Below the pieces are notes generated by a model. The model saw nothing but the letters and a program-made list of their open reading frames with translations, did no database searches and had not been told where the DNA came from. 64,000 bases of DNA from Bordetella sp. 02P26C-1. GTDB taxonomy: Bacteria; Pseudomonadota; Gammaproteobacteria; Burkholderiales; Burkholderiaceae_B. The translations under genes were made by a program, and so were the position numbers. Positions 1 to 9,226 of this stretch are shown here, in pieces (within the stretch, counting starts at the first letter, position 1; each line of letters opens with the position of its first letter). The stretch is taken from the NCBI RefSeq assembly GCF_009763255.1, contig NZ_WSJB01000039.1, forward strand, positions 1 through 64,000, given 5' to 3'.

Positions 1-85
1 AGACCAGAACGTTGATAGGTCGGGTGTGGAAGCGCAGTAATGCGTTGAGCTAACCGATACTAATTGCCCGTGCGGCTTGATCCTA
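1..85 (+). rRNA. 23S ribosomal RNA, 3' end (partial)
   Basis: The first ~85 bases match the conserved 3' terminus of bacterial 23S rRNA, including GTTGATAGG, GCGTTGAGCTAACC and ACTAAT followed by the final GGCTTGA. The rest of the gene lies before the window. The 3' boundary is judged from the E. coli end and may be off by a few bases. The spacer 86-289 before the 5S gene shows no tRNA or gene. It holds a short inverted repeat (GGTAGT/ACTACC near 255-275) that may belong to rRNA processing. Confidence 0.93.
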
Positions 86-289
86 TAACTCTGTAGGTTT
101 TATGACCTGATATGAGCGTAGCGACAAGTGCCGTTCAAAACGCTAGCGACAAACTAGCAAGATGTAATTCGTCAAACATAACCCATCGTTGTTGCGAAGC
201 CTCACTCACCTGAGCCGCTCGCATCAACTCGATGTGCTTCTTCCAAATTGGGGTAGGTAGTCCTAAACCACTACCCGCCCAACCAGTTA

Positions 290-405
290 CGCCTGACGAC
301 CATAGCAAGGTGGTCCCACTCCTTCCCATCCCGAACAGGACAGTGAAACGCCTTAGCGCCGATGATAGTGAACATTCGTTTGTGAAAGTAGGTCATCGTC
401 AGGCT
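290..405 (+). rRNA. rrf: 5S ribosomal RNA
   Basis: A complete 5S rRNA. The terminal stem is formed by GCCTGACGA (291-299) and TCGTCAGGC (396-404), and the interior has the hallmark 5S strings GGTGGTCCCAC, CCGAACAG, AGTGAAACG and AGCGCCGATG. It follows the 23S gene in the usual order and is followed at once by an intrinsic terminator, so it closes an rRNA operon. Confidence 0.96.
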
Positions 406-413
406 CTTATCCT

Positions 414-452
414 CAAAACCCCATCGGAGATCTCCGGTGGGGTTTTGTCTTT
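414..452 (+). terminator. Intrinsic terminator of the rRNA operon
   Basis: An almost perfect hairpin follows the 5S gene: CAAAACCCCA/CGGAGA pairs with TCTCCG/TGGGGTTTTG, and then comes a T-rich tail. Its position makes it the rRNA operon terminator. Confidence 0.88.
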
Positions 453-523
453 GCGGCGGTGCCTTAGACACGCCCAAAGACTCGGCATCTCCATGCCATA
501 GAAAACCCCTCCCAATTCCATAT

Positions 524-561
524 AAAAAGCCCGACGAAGCGATTCGTCGGGCTTTTTGTTT
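524..561 (+). terminator. Second intrinsic terminator downstream of the rRNA operon
   Basis: AAAAAGCCCGACGAA (524-538) pairs with TTCGTCGGGCTTTTT (543-557) across a four-base loop, with T-rich sequence after it. It is probably a back-up terminator for the heavily transcribed rRNA operon and isolates the next gene. The stem is symmetrical and could also work in the reverse direction. Confidence 0.85.
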
Positions 562-652
562 GCGCGCCGGGCAAAAACGCTGGCGTCAGATAGGGAATTG
601 CGGTTACGGATAAACAACCGTGTAGTTGGAACTTACCAGATGCAGCCGGTAC

Positions 653-681
653 TCATGGGATTGAGAGAGTCTTTCCCATGA
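653..681 (+). promoter_or_regulatory. Inverted repeat just upstream of the ankyrin gene
   Basis: TCATGGGA (653-660) and TCCCATGA (674-681) form a perfect 8-bp inverted repeat with a 13-base spacer. It ends where the AAAGGAG ribosome-binding site (681-687) of the ankyrin gene begins. It could be an operator or an mRNA hairpin that affects ribosome access. No regulator can be named. Confidence 0.4.
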
Positions 682-702
682 AAGGAGCCGCGGGCGCACA
701 TT

Positions 703-3153
703 ATGAACATTGATCCGAAACTCCCTTCGGCTGTTGCCGATTCCGGACCTTCCCGCAGTTCACCTGCCGCTGAAGATTGCGCGCGGATCTTTTCTGCGAT
801 CAAACACGGATATGCGCACACAGCGCTTGATCTCATCGAGAGATTTGATCCCAATCTATCCGCTAGCAATAAAGATGGCCAAACTCCTCTTCATTTGGCT
901 GTTGCCTTGGACGATCGCGAACTCGCAAGCGAGATAATAGCCAGCTTGCCTGCGGGTCACTCAGCACTTAATGCTCGGGACCGGCAAGAATATACGCCCC
1001 TGATGCTCGCTGTAGAAAACGGCAGTGTCCCCCTCAGCAAGGCGCTCATCGAAAAGGGGGGAGACATTCCTTCCAAGCTTATCTTGCCTGCTTCAGGAGC
1101 AAGGGCCGAAAAAATACTGTGCACGCTTCACGCGGCAGAGCTTTTGCTCGAGGCCCGTGGGGACATGGGCGTTGCCTATACGCTCGCTTTGCGGGACAAG
1201 GATACAGATTTTCAACGCCGATTTGCGGGTGCACTCGAAGCGCTGCGCACTGCATGCGCGGATGGCGATATGGTCGAGGCGCAACGGATGCTCGACGAGG
1301 GCATGGACGCGAGTTCTGCATTGACGATGGAAGCCCTGTCCGTTGCGGAGCCCGCTACGCCGTCGCGTGCTCGTGTTTTGACCAACTTGCGGGCTCTAGG
1401 CGCAGACCCTACCGTATCCATGCGGCAGGTGCTACTCCGAGGGGAAAAAGCTTCGGATGTCTGCCATCTCTTGCTGCTGCTGGGCGCGGACCCACACCAA
1501 GCTATGGTCGATGCGGCACGAAATGGTGATGCGAAGGGGCTGAAGCGTTTGTTGGACTTCGGTTTCAACATCAACGATGCAGTGGTACGGGTCGCTAAGG
1601 CCGGTGATGGGAAGGCATTAAGCCTCATGCTTAGCAACGGACGCTTGAACGCCGAAGACAGGCTTTCGATATTCCAGACGTTGGCGAAGGCTGGCCAGCA
1701 GGAGGCCGTGAAGCTTTTGATCGATCGCGGTCAGGATCCGGCGCAGGCATTGTCGCGGGCATTCGAGACTGGGGATCGCGCCACGGCCAGAGTGCTGTTC
1801 GAGGCGGGAGGCAATGTTTCATCGCGGTTGAATGCCTTGGCGGCGGATTGTCGCGTTAATCCCGACGAAGGGATGAAGCGTCTCGAAGCGTTGATCGCGG
1901 CCGGCGTGGACTCGTCGTACGCCTTGTACGACACGGCCAAGGGCGGAAAGGATCCCGTGGCAGTTCATACTCTGATTGCAGCCGGTGCTCGTGTCCCGGA
2001 AGCGCTGGGCCACGCCCTGGCGTCGGAATTGCCTGATATAGAAGAAACCTTAGCTTCCGCGAGCAACAATGTCGCTGCGCTCAAGAGGATGATGGATGAC
2101 GCCGGCGATAGCGGCAGTGCTTTGCTGACGACGCTTCTGTTGGCCAAAGACGATATCGCTGACCCCGCAAAGAGTGATCGTCTGAGGCGACTGGAGGCGA
2201 TGGCCGGGGCCTATGATATGCAAGGAGATCGAGCCTGCGCTGATCTGCTGCGCGCTCTGTTGCAGGTCGACTGGATCGAAATCAAGGCACTGGTAACGGC
2301 TGATCCAGACGCTTCAAGCAGGGTTCTGCTCGACCTGTCTCGCGAGACGGACGTGGTTCTTGGGCGGATATTGGCAGCTGCACAAGCCGATCCCCACTAT
2401 GTGTTTGCGTTCGCTTTACGGGACGGGTGGATGGGAGACACAAGCTTGAAGCGTTTGTCTTTTATGCTTGATATTGGCTACGAGCCCTATGAGGTAGTGA
2501 ACGCGCTACTTGAGCTCAACGAAGATGACGCGGCCAAGGCACTCATTGCACAGCGAGGACTCAATGTGATCGAGTTGCTCGACGTATCTGCCCGGCACGA
2601 CAACAAAGAGGAATTCCAGCGGTTTACCTCCCGGATGACCGATAGCACAGGGCTGATAGCCCCTGCGATACGTCAGGGAAGGAGCCAGTTGCTCGCAGCT
2701 TTATTAGCCGCGGGGATACAACCAGAGCCCAACGACACAGAGGAGCATCTACTCGGCGCCTTAAGGAAGGGCCATATAGATGTGCTGCAACCCTTGCGCG
2801 CCGCTGGGGTAGAGGTAACGCAGGCGTCGGAACGCGTACTGGTTGAGGCGATGGGTACCGGGAATACGGAGCTGGCACAGTTGCTGAAGGCATCAGGTGT
2901 GGCAATACCCCCGGAAAATTTGGACGAAATGTTGGTTTCAGCACTGGAAGACTCCTACGACGTTACAGCAGCCAGAGGATGCTTGGCCCTGGGCGCCAAT
3001 GTATCCTCCGCTCTAATGCAGGCCTCTGCGGCAGGGCAGTCTCACGCCGTGAAATCCTTGCTTTACCTCGGTGGCGACGTTGCGCCGGTGCGGCAGAGCG
3101 CATTCGACCAAACAAGGAGGGTGATGGAAATGATGGGCAAGCTCACGTTCTGA
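703..3153 (+). CDS. Large ankyrin-repeat-like protein (816 aa), function unknown
   Basis: Ankyrin repeats form helical solenoids that bind other proteins; the partner here is unknown. Around residues 57-120 two repeats are close to consensus (GQTPLHLAV and YTPLMLAVENG). Further on the protein keeps a ~33-residue rhythm of paired helices ending in LL..GAD/G-type turns (LLLLGADP, LLDFGFNIN, LIAAGARV, LLYLGGDV) but loses the TPLH motif, so most repeats are degenerate. The first ~25 residues are polar and rich in Ser/Pro. No signal peptide or membrane segment is seen. AAAGGAG at 681-687 is the likely ribosome-binding site, with a rather long 15-base spacing to the ATG. The gene stands alone between the rRNA operon and a small membrane-protein gene. 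A secreted-effector role is conceivable but unsupported. Confidence 0.8.
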   Translation: MNIDPKLPSAVADSGPSRSSPAAEDCARIFSAIKHGYAHTALDLIERFDPNLSASNKDGQTPLHLAVALDDRELASEIIASLPAGHSALNARDRQEYTPLMLAVENGSVPLSKALIEKGGDIPSKLILPASGARAEKILCTLHAAELLLEARGDMGVAYTLALRDKDTDFQRRFAGALEALRTACADGDMVEAQRMLDEGMDASSALTMEALSVAEPATPSRARVLTNLRALGADPTVSMRQVLLRGEKASDVCHLLLLLGADPHQAMVDAARNGDAKGLKRLLDFGFNINDAVVRVAKAGDGKALSLMLSNGRLNAEDRLSIFQTLAKAGQQEAVKLLIDRGQDPAQALSRAFETGDRATARVLFEAGGNVSSRLNALAADCRVNPDEGMKRLEALIAAGVDSSYALYDTAKGGKDPVAVHTLIAAGARVPEALGHALASELPDIEETLASASNNVAALKRMMDDAGDSGSALLTTLLLAKDDIADPAKSDRLRRLEAMAGAYDMQGDRACADLLRALLQVDWIEIKALVTADPDASSRVLLDLSRETDVVLGRILAAAQADPHYVFAFALRDGWMGDTSLKRLSFMLDIGYEPYEVVNALLELNEDDAAKALIAQRGLNVIELLDVSARHDNKEEFQRFTSRMTDSTGLIAPAIRQGRSQLLAALLAAGIQPEPNDTEEHLLGALRKGHIDVLQPLRAAGVEVTQASERVLVEAMGTGNTELAQLLKASGVAIPPENLDEMLVSALEDSYDVTAARGCLALGANVSSALMQASAAGQSHAVKSLLYLGGDVAPVRQSAFDQTRRVMEMMGKLTF

Positions 3154-3343
3154 ATGCACTACAGTTGGCGTTTTAATGGCCGGAATGTCGAATGGTTGCG
3201 GTAGGGAAGGCTGACCTGATTCGGCTTGCGTCAGGACGGATGTCAAGACCGCTGTGGCGCGGACACCTCATCCCGGCCTTCCTGCCCGAAGTCGCGGCTT
3301 TGTGCGGTAACATTGGCTAAATCTATTCGATGGAGCGGTTATC

Positions 3344-3712
3344 GTGAGCGATCCTCAAATTCCTTCTCAGCCAAACAATTCGCTCGACTTGCGTACCTTG
3401 ACCCATGTCGCTTACGGGCTTTATGCCCTGGGTTTTTTGACCGGCGGTTTTCTGGGTATCGCGACCATCGCTGCCGTGGTGCTGATGTATGTCAAACGCA
3501 CGGACACTGCGGGCACGATGTACGCCGCGCACTTTGACTGGTTGCTGCGTACGTTCTGGTGGGCGTTGCTCTGGCTAGCGATCAGCGCGATTTTGACGTT
3601 GATCTTTATCGGCTGGATCGGTGTGGTGGCGACCGTGGTGTGGGTGCTTTATCGCCTTATTAAAGGCTGGTTGGCCCTCATGTCAGGCACTGTGCCCACC
3701 AGCTACGCGTAA
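3344..3712 (+). CDS. Small membrane protein, DUF4870-like (122 aa)
   Basis: A short hydrophobic protein with a polar ~15-residue N-terminus and about three predicted membrane segments (roughly residues 22-47, 64-85 and 86-107). The pattern of a glycine-rich first helix, a KRTDTAGT loop and a WWALLW helix resembles the DUF4870/Tic20-like small membrane proteins common in proteobacteria, which have no firmly assigned role. The start is GTG at 3344, chosen because GGAG lies 8 bases upstream. The gene stands alone: 190 bases separate it from the ankyrin gene, and an intrinsic terminator follows. Family assignment is by overall look and is only moderately sure. Confidence 0.75.
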   Translation: MSDPQIPSQPNNSLDLRTLTHVAYGLYALGFLTGGFLGIATIAAVVLMYVKRTDTAGTMYAAHFDWLLRTFWWALLWLAISAILTLIFIGWIGVVATVVWVLYRLIKGWLALMSGTVPTSYA

Positions 3713-3797
3713 AGCACTGCGCCTTGCTGCGACGGGATAGTAGGCTGGATAAGCCCTATTCCCGAGCGGGGCGCCAGAGCCCAGTTTGCGCGCGCAT

Positions 3798-3829
3798 AAA
3801 AACGGCTGACCAATCGTCAGCCGTTTTTA
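3798..3829. terminator. Bidirectional intrinsic terminator
   Basis: AAAAACGGCTGAC (3798-3810) pairs perfectly with GTCAGCCGTTTTT (3816-3828) around a five-base loop. The A tract on one side and the T tract on the other allow it to end both the small membrane-protein gene (forward) and the SWIB gene (reverse), which converge here. Confidence 0.9.
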
Positions 3830-3940
3830 TTTAGGCTCGCGTATGAATGCACGCCCGGCGTGGCAAGCCCTGGGGCGGGTGGGTCCCAGCACGGACCCAT
3901 CGCAGAGGCGGGGACGTACGCAGTACGGCCCGTGCCCTGA

Positions 3941-4219
3941 TTACTTCAAGTGCGCGTTAACCAGCTTGGTCAGTTCGAACATCGTGACCTGATCTTTGCC
4001 GAAGATCGGACGCAGCTTGGCGTCGGCATTGATGTTGCGTTTGTTGCTGGCATCTTGCAGGTTGTGCTTCTTGATGTATTCCCAGATCTTTTTGGTGACC
4101 TCGGTGCGCGGCACGGCGTCCGAACCGATGACCTCGGCCAGCTCGGCGCTGGGGGTCAGGGGCTTCATGAATGCGGCGTTCGGCTTGCGTGCGGTCGCGG
4201 GTTTGGAGGTGGTAGCCAT
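3941..4219 (-). CDS. SWIB/MDM2-domain protein (92 aa)
   Basis: Almost the whole protein is one SWIB domain, a small alpha-helical fold first known from eukaryotic SWI/SNF subunits and MDM2. After a ~16-residue basic, Ala/Thr/Lys-rich tail come the typical SWIB elements: F-KPLTPSAELAEVIG, PRTEVTKKIWEYIKKHNLQD, then RNINAD, LRPIFGK and a C-terminal helix. In bacteria such solo SWIB proteins occur in Chlamydia and many beta- and gammaproteobacteria; their role is not established, though association with DNA or the nucleoid is suspected. A good ribosome-binding site (AGAAGGAG) precedes the ATG. The gene is monocistronic and converges on a shared terminator. Confidence 0.9.
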   Translation of the reverse strand: MATTSKPATARKPNAAFMKPLTPSAELAEVIGSDAVPRTEVTKKIWEYIKKHNLQDASNKRNINADAKLRPIFGKDQVTMFELTKLVNAHLK

Positions 4220-4366
4220 AATACGGCGCTCCTTCTCTGGCTGTTGGAAAAATTGTCCTGCGGGCGGAGCATAACGTGTCTCTCAGTCAAAGACAAAGGC
4301 ATTTATGCTCTGTAGCAACTAAAATGGGGGCTTGACCCCCCGATTCTTCAAGGCGCGCTACGCTCC

Positions 4367-5560
4367 ATGTACGCAAGATCAGCCCTAGATTCTATCCGTC
4401 TATTTCATGATGAGTTGACGGCCATACGCCGCGACCTGCATGCTCACCCCGAATTAGGGTTCGAAGAGGTGCGTACATCCGGCATTGTGGCGGGTGCGCT
4501 GGAGGCCATGGGCCTGGAAGTCCATCGCGGTATCGGCAAGACGGGCGTCGTCGGCGTCATCCGTGGCAAGAGCTGTGATAGCGGTCGCATGATCGGCCTG
4601 CGCGCCGATATGGATGCGCTGTCGATGACCGAGGACAATGATTTCTCGCATAAGTCGAGTAAGCCCGGTCTGATGCACGGTTGCGGCCATGATGGTCATA
4701 CCGCGATATTGCTGGGCGCGGCCCGCTATCTGGCGCAAACGCGTCAATTCGACGGCACCGCTGTGTTGATTTTTCAGCCAGCGGAGGAAGGCCGCGGCGG
4801 CGCCAAGGCCATGATGGAGGACGGACTGTTCGACACGTTCCCCTGTGACGCGATCTATGCCTTGCATAATTGGCCGGGGTTAAAACCCGGTACGATCGGC
4901 ATCAATCCCGGGCCCATGATGGCGGCGGCGGATCGCTTCGAGATCACGATCATGGGTCGCGGCGGTCATGGCGCGCATCCATATCAGACCATTGACCCTG
5001 TGACGATCGCCGGTCAGGTGATTACCGCGCTGCAAACCATCGTGTCGCGTAATGTAAATCCGCTGGATTCTGCCGTGCTGTCGATTGGATCGATGCAGGC
5101 GGGGCATCCCGATGCGATGAGTGTGATTCCGCGCGAAGCCAAGCTCGTGGGCACGGTGCGAACGTTTCGGAAGTCGGTACAGGAAATGGTCGAGGCACGC
5201 ATGCGCGAGCTCGTGACGGCGATCGCCAGCGGCTTTGGCGCCACGGCAGAGATCCACTACCAGAGGATTTATCCCGCCACGCTGAATACGCCCCAACATG
5301 CCAATCTCGTTGCCGACATTGCAACGGAAATGGTCGGCAAGGAAAACGTGGTGCGCGATCTGACGCCGTCGATGGGGTCGGAAGACTTTTCGTTTATGTT
5401 GCAGGCTCGTCCCGGGGCCTATTTCCGTTTGGGACAGGGCGGCGCGGAATCGGGATGTTTGCTGCATAACCCCCGCTTTGATTTTAATGATGCCGTGATT
5501 CCGTTGGGCAGCGCGATGTTCTGCGCGCTGGCCGAGCGCGGCATGCCTCTGGCTGAATAG
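4367..5560 (+). CDS. M20D-family amidohydrolase (hippurate hydrolase-like, 397 aa)
   Basis: A cytoplasmic di-metal hydrolase of peptidase family M20, subfamily D, which cleaves N-acyl or N-aryl amino acids such as hippurate or N-acetyl amino acids. The exact substrate cannot be read from sequence. Visible motifs: HPELGFEE near the start, [11 protein letters not shown] (the Cys and His metal ligands), PAEEG (catalytic Glu), [14 protein letters not shown] in the lid/dimer domain and the late ligand His in [12 protein letters not shown]. Length is normal for the family. The ribosome-binding site is weak (AAGG 13 bases before the ATG). pyrC follows 26 bases later on the same strand, so the two may be co-transcribed. 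A paralogue lies at 38433-39632. Confidence 0.92.
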   Translation: MYARSALDSIRLFHDELTAIRRDLHAHPELGFEEVRTSGIVAGALEAMGLEVHRGIGKTGVVGVIRGKSCDSGRMIGLRADMDALSMTEDNDFSHKSSKPGLMHGCGHDGHTAILLGAARYLAQTRQFDGTAVLIFQPAEEGRGGAKAMMEDGLFDTFPCDAIYALHNWPGLKPGTIGINPGPMMAAADRFEITIMGRGGHGAHPYQTIDPVTIAGQVITALQTIVSRNVNPLDSAVLSIGSMQAGHPDAMSVIPREAKLVGTVRTFRKSVQEMVEARMRELVTAIASGFGATAEIHYQRIYPATLNTPQHANLVADIATEMVGKENVVRDLTPSMGSEDFSFMLQARPGAYFRLGQGGAESGCLLHNPRFDFNDAVIPLGSAMFCALAERGMPLAE

Positions 5561-5586
5561 GCCGGGTTACTTTCACGACTGACACA

Positions 5587-6636
5587 ATGACTCAATTGAC
5601 GATTACCCGGCCGGATGACTGGCACCTGCACTTGCGCGATGGCGCGGCGTTAAAAGCCGTCGTCGCGGATACGGCGCGCCAGTTCGCGCGCGCCATCATC
5701 ATGCCGAATTTGCGCCCGCCGGTGACTACGACGGAACAGGCGCTGGCGTATCGCGCCCGCATCGAGGCGGCGCTGCGCGAGCACGAAGGCCTGCCGGCCT
5801 TTACCCCCTTGATGACGCTGTATTTGACCGATAACACCACAGCCGATGAGATTGTGCGGGCGCATGAATCAGGGCAGGTGTATGCCGTCAAGCTGTATCC
5901 CGCCGGGGCCACGACGAATTCCGACGCTGGGGTGACCGATTTGCTGGGTAAGTGCACGGCGGCGCTGGAAGCCCTGCAGCGCTGCGGCATGCCGTTGTTG
6001 GTTCATGGCGAGGTGACGGATCCGCGCATCGATGTGTTCGATCGTGAGGCGGTATTTGTCGAACGGGTGATGCAGCCGTTGCGCCGCGCGTTTCCCGAGC
6101 TGAAGGTGGTGTTCGAACACATCACGACAAAGGATGGGGCGGAATATGTGCGCGATGCGGAAGGGCCGATCGCCGCGACCATCACGCCGCAGCATCTGCT
6201 GTATAACCGCAATGCGATCTTCCAAGGTGGCGTGCGGCCGCATTGGTATTGCCTGCCGATTCTCAAGCGCGAGACGCATCGTCAGGCGTTGGTCGAAGCC
6301 GCCACCAGCGGCAGCCCGCGCTTTTTCCTGGGCACGGATAGCGCACCGCATGCGCGTGGATTGAAAGAGCATGCTTGCGGTTGCGCGGGCTGCTATACGG
6401 CGCTGCATGCGATGGAGTTGTACGCCACCGTCTTTGAGCGCGCGGGATGCTTGGATCGTCTGGAAGGTTTTGCCAGTCTGCACGGTCCGGACTTCTACGG
6501 CTTGCCGCGCAACACGGACACACTGACGTTGCGCCGCGAGTCGTTCACCATTCCTGACGAGGTGCCGTATGGCGACGCCACGCTGGTGCCGTTAGCCGCG
6601 GGCGAGTCGCTGGAATGGCGTGTCGTGCATTACTGA
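5587..6636 (+). CDS. pyrC: Dihydroorotase
   Basis: Catalyses the reversible cyclisation of N-carbamoyl-L-aspartate to dihydroorotate, the third step of de novo pyrimidine synthesis. The protein (349 aa) has the length of the E. coli class II PyrC. Binuclear zinc-site elements are present: [10 protein letters not shown] (His13, His15) and the lysine that becomes carbamylated in [14 protein letters not shown] (Lys102, the same number as in E. coli). VHGEV, FEHITT and GTDSAPH supply the later His and Asp ligands. It lies 26 bases after the amidohydrolase. Its 3' end overlaps the end of the oppositely oriented uup by 7 bases. Confidence 0.97.
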   Translation: MTQLTITRPDDWHLHLRDGAALKAVVADTARQFARAIIMPNLRPPVTTTEQALAYRARIEAALREHEGLPAFTPLMTLYLTDNTTADEIVRAHESGQVYAVKLYPAGATTNSDAGVTDLLGKCTAALEALQRCGMPLLVHGEVTDPRIDVFDREAVFVERVMQPLRRAFPELKVVFEHITTKDGAEYVRDAEGPIAATITPQHLLYNRNAIFQGGVRPHWYCLPILKRETHRQALVEAATSGSPRFFLGTDSAPHARGLKEHACGCAGCYTALHAMELYATVFERAGCLDRLEGFASLHGPDFYGLPRNTDTLTLRRESFTIPDEVPYGDATLVPLAAGESLEWRVVHY

Positions 6637-8468
6637 TCACCGCGCCGCGATTCCAGCAGCTCCCAGCGGGCGAATTTGTCTTCCAAAGTCTTTTCTAAGG
6701 TCGCCAGCTCGGCATTGATCTGTTCGACCTCCTGAGGGGCATCGCGATAAAGCGTGCCGTCGGCCAGGCGCGCGGAGAGTGCTTCCTGGCGGGCCTCGAT
6801 TTGGGCGATTTCGTCGGGTAAGCCCTCGAGTTCGCGTTGTTCCCAGGAGCTTAGCTTGGCCACCCGGGTGGGTTTTGCGCGTGCGGCAGGGGCGTCCGGG
6901 TCCGCCGAGCGTGCGGCTTTTTCTTTCGCCGATGCCGTTTTTTCTTTGGTCGGGGTTTGTGTAGCGGCTTGCGCGGGTCGTTGCGCGACCCAGTCATCGT
7001 AACCGCCCACGTAATCGCGCCAATGGCCGTCGCCTTCGAACGCGATGGTCTGCGTGACGACGTTGTTCAGGAACGCGCGATCGTGGCTGACCAGCAGTAC
7101 TGTACCGGTGTATTCCTGGAGCAGCTCTTCGAGCAGTTCCAGGGTCTCGATATCCAGATCGTTTGTCGGTTCGTCTAGCACCAGCACGTTGGCCGGTCTG
7201 GCGAACAGGCGCGCGAGCAGCAGTCTTGCGCGTTCACCGCCGGACAGGCTGCTCACCGGGGATCCCGCGCGCGCTGGCGAGAACAGGAAGTCGCCCAGAT
7301 AGCTCATCACGTGTTTGCGCGTGCCGCCGATTTCCACCCACTCGCTGCCGGGGTTGATGATGTCGACCAGCGTCGCGTTTTCGTCGAGCTGGGCGCGCAT
7401 CTGATCGAAATAGGCCACGGAGACGTTCGTGCCCATCCGGACACTGCCGCTATCGGGCGCGAGTTCGCCCAGCATGATCTTTAATAGCGTGGTCTTGCCC
7501 GCGCCGTTGGGGCCGATGATGCCGATACGGTCGCCGCGCATGAGGGTGGTGCTGTAGTTGCGCACCACCACCCGTTCCCCAAAGGCCTTGGACACATCTT
7601 CGAGTTCAGCGACCAGCTTGCCGGAGCGTTGGCCCTCGGCGAGGGCGAGGCTTACGTTGCCGACGCGTTCGCGGCGCTCGGCACGTTCGACACGCAGCTG
7701 TTCCAGGCGGCGCACGCGCCCTTCGTTACGGGTGCGGCGCGCTTCGACGCCTTTGCGAATCCAGACTTCTTCTTGCGCCAATAGCTTGTCGAAGCGCGCG
7801 TTCTCCAGGCGCTCGGATTCGAGCCACTGCGCTTTGCGTTCTTGCCATTGCGAGAAGTTGCCGGGAAAGCTGAGCAGCTTGCCGCGGTCGAGTTCGACTA
7901 TGCGCGTGGCAATGGCGTCCAGGAATCGGCGGTCATGGGTGATGATGACGGCCGCGCCACGCCAGCTACGCAGCAGTTCTTCAAGCCAGGCGATGCCGGT
8001 GAAGTCCAAATGGTTGGTGGGCTCGTCCAACAACAGCAGATCGGGTTCGTCGGCCAGCGCGCGCGCGAGAGCGACGCGTTTGCGCGTGCCGCCGGACAGG
8101 CCGGCGATGCGTGCGTCGCCGGGCAAGCCCAGGCGTTCGATCAGCGCCTGTACGCGCGAGGGGCGTTGCCAGTCCTCATGGTCATCATCGCGATTGAGGA
8201 CAACTTCGTAGACCGTCGCGCTTTCGTCGAGATCGGGCTCTTGCTCGACGGTGGCGACCTTCAGGCCCGAGTTGCGGGCGATGTCGCCATCGTCAGGCAC
8301 GTTGCGACCGTCCAGCAAGCGGAGCAGGGAGCTTTTGCCCGCGCCGTTGCGGCCGATCAGGCCGATACGTTCGCCTTCTTGAATGACGAAGTCGGCATGG
8401 TCGAGTAGCGGATGGTGGCCGTACGCGAGCTGTACGTCGGTCAAGGTGATAAGCGTGTTGTTGGCCAT
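6630..8468 (-). CDS. uup: ABC-F family ATPase Uup
   Basis: A soluble tandem ATP-binding protein of the ABC-F class, which acts on ribosomes or branched DNA intermediates and not in transport. Two nucleotide-binding domains are visible: the first with GRNGAGKSS (residues 39-47) and [15 protein letters not shown], the second with GPNGAGKTT and [15 protein letters not shown]. Between them is the charged ABC-F linker rich in Arg and Glu ([17 protein letters not shown]). The C-terminus has an Ala/Lys/Pro stretch and a coiled coil ([15 protein letters not shown]) typical of Uup. At 612 aa it is near the usual length. No strong ribosome-binding site is seen before the ATG. Confidence 0.95.
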   Translation of the reverse strand: MANNTLITLTDVQLAYGHHPLLDHADFVIQEGERIGLIGRNGAGKSSLLRLLDGRNVPDDGDIARNSGLKVATVEQEPDLDESATVYEVVLNRDDDHEDWQRPSRVQALIERLGLPGDARIAGLSGGTRKRVALARALADEPDLLLLDEPTNHLDFTGIAWLEELLRSWRGAAVIITHDRRFLDAIATRIVELDRGKLLSFPGNFSQWQERKAQWLESERLENARFDKLLAQEEVWIRKGVEARRTRNEGRVRRLEQLRVERAERRERVGNVSLALAEGQRSGKLVAELEDVSKAFGERVVVRNYSTTLMRGDRIGIIGPNGAGKTTLLKIMLGELAPDSGSVRMGTNVSVAYFDQMRAQLDENATLVDIINPGSEWVEIGGTRKHVMSYLGDFLFSPARAGSPVSSLSGGERARLLLARLFARPANVLVLDEPTNDLDIETLELLEELLQEYTGTVLLVSHDRAFLNNVVTQTIAFEGDGHWRDYVGGYDDWVAQRPAQAATQTPTKEKTASAKEKAARSADPDAPAARAKPTRVAKLSSWEQRELEGLPDEIAQIEARQEALSARLADGTLYRDAPQEVEQINAELATLEKTLEDKFARWELLESRRGDQ

Positions 8469-8524
8469 GAGGTAAATAAATGCGGGTTGCTAAGCGTTCC
8501 CGCTATTGTCGCAGGTACGTGCCG

Positions 8525-8530
8525 TACAAT
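8525..8530 (+). promoter_or_regulatory. Candidate -10 box of rnpB
   Basis: TACAAT is one mismatch from TATAAT and sits 8 bases before the predicted 5' end of RNase P RNA, the right distance for transcription to begin at about 8538. No convincing -35 box with a normal spacer is visible. Confidence 0.45.
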
Positions 8531-8538
8531 GTCATCCG

Positions 8539-8953
8539 CAAGACAGGTCGGGCAATCGCGGTGTACGAAAGTGCGTCGAGGAAGGTCCGGACTCCATAGG
8601 GCAGGATAACGGCTAACGGCCGTCCGGCTGTTTACGGGCTTTGTCCGCAAGCAGTCGAGGAATAGGGCCACAGAGACGAGTCTGCGGCGCGGGCGTGCTC
8701 TCGGGCGCGCACCGGTACGGCTATCTCCGTACTGCGTCAGACGCTTTGCGTCTGGCGGTGTGGCAGGGTGAAACGCGGTAACCTCTATCCGGAGCAACAC
8801 CAAATAGGCATGCGCACGGTCTTCGGACCTGAGGGGCGGCTCGTCCCAGTATGCGGGTAGGTGGCTACAGCGGCTCAGCAATGATCCGCGCAGAGGAATG
8901 ATTGCCCGTCGGGGTGACCCGGCGTACAGAATCCGGCCTATAGACCTGTCTTG
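8539..8953 (+). ncRNA. rnpB: RNase P RNA (M1 RNA), class A
   Basis: The catalytic RNA that removes the 5' leaders of tRNA precursors. The outer stem P1 is formed by CAAGACAGGTC (8539-8549) and GACCTGTCTTG (8943-8953). Inside are the near-universal core strings GAGGAAGGTCCGGACTCC (CR-I, with A to G at one position of the usual GAGGAAAG) near 8578 and ACAGAATCCGGCCTATAG near 8927 (CR-V), as well as AGGGTGAAACG. The length of 415 is usual. The orientation fits the upstream -10 box and the downstream terminator. Confidence 0.96.
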
Positions 8954-9064
8954 CAGCTTAAAGCCCGCCAGGTACGGGCAGAGGGCAGTGTGAAGCAAAC
9001 GTAAAACATTGAAAGGCGGTCCGATTCGGGCCGATCCTGAAAAAGGACTTTTAGTTGTTAGCGC

Positions 9065-9097
9065 AACCCCCTGATTTATCAGGGGGTTTTTGTTTTG
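9065..9097 (+). terminator. Intrinsic terminator after rnpB
   Basis: AACCCCCTGA (9065-9074) pairs with TCAGGGGGTT (9079-9088) around TTTA and is followed by TTTGTTTTG. It separates the RNase P RNA from the dcw promoter. Confidence 0.9.
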
Positions 9098-9155
9098 CAA
9101 AATTTTAAATGTGCTCTAAGTCCTTGTTGTGATTGAAAAAATTGCAACCCTCCGC

Positions 9156-9218
9156 TTGACCCGCCTTAGCCATTACCGTAGAGTGGGAAAAAGTAGGAAT
9201 TTGTGCAATTAAGTGGAG
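9156..9218 (+). promoter_or_regulatory. dcw (mra) promoter with MraZ-box-like repeats
   Basis: TTGACC (9156-9161), a 17-base spacer and TAGAGT (9179-9184) form a plausible sigma-70 promoter. Starting in the -10 box are pentamers spaced 10 bases apart: TGGGA (9184), TAGGA (9194), a degenerate TGCAA (9204) and TGGAG (9214). MraZ represses its own operon by binding repeated TGGGN units with 5-base spacers, so this is the expected place for such an operator. Only the first unit matches fully, so the assignment is a good inference, not proof. Confidence 0.6.
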
Positions 9219-9226
9219 TAAAAGTG

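Noticed and set aside
8441-9100. A 219-codon reverse-strand frame over the RNase P RNA
   Set aside because: The strand and region are explained by rnpB with its full core motifs; the predicted protein has no domain.
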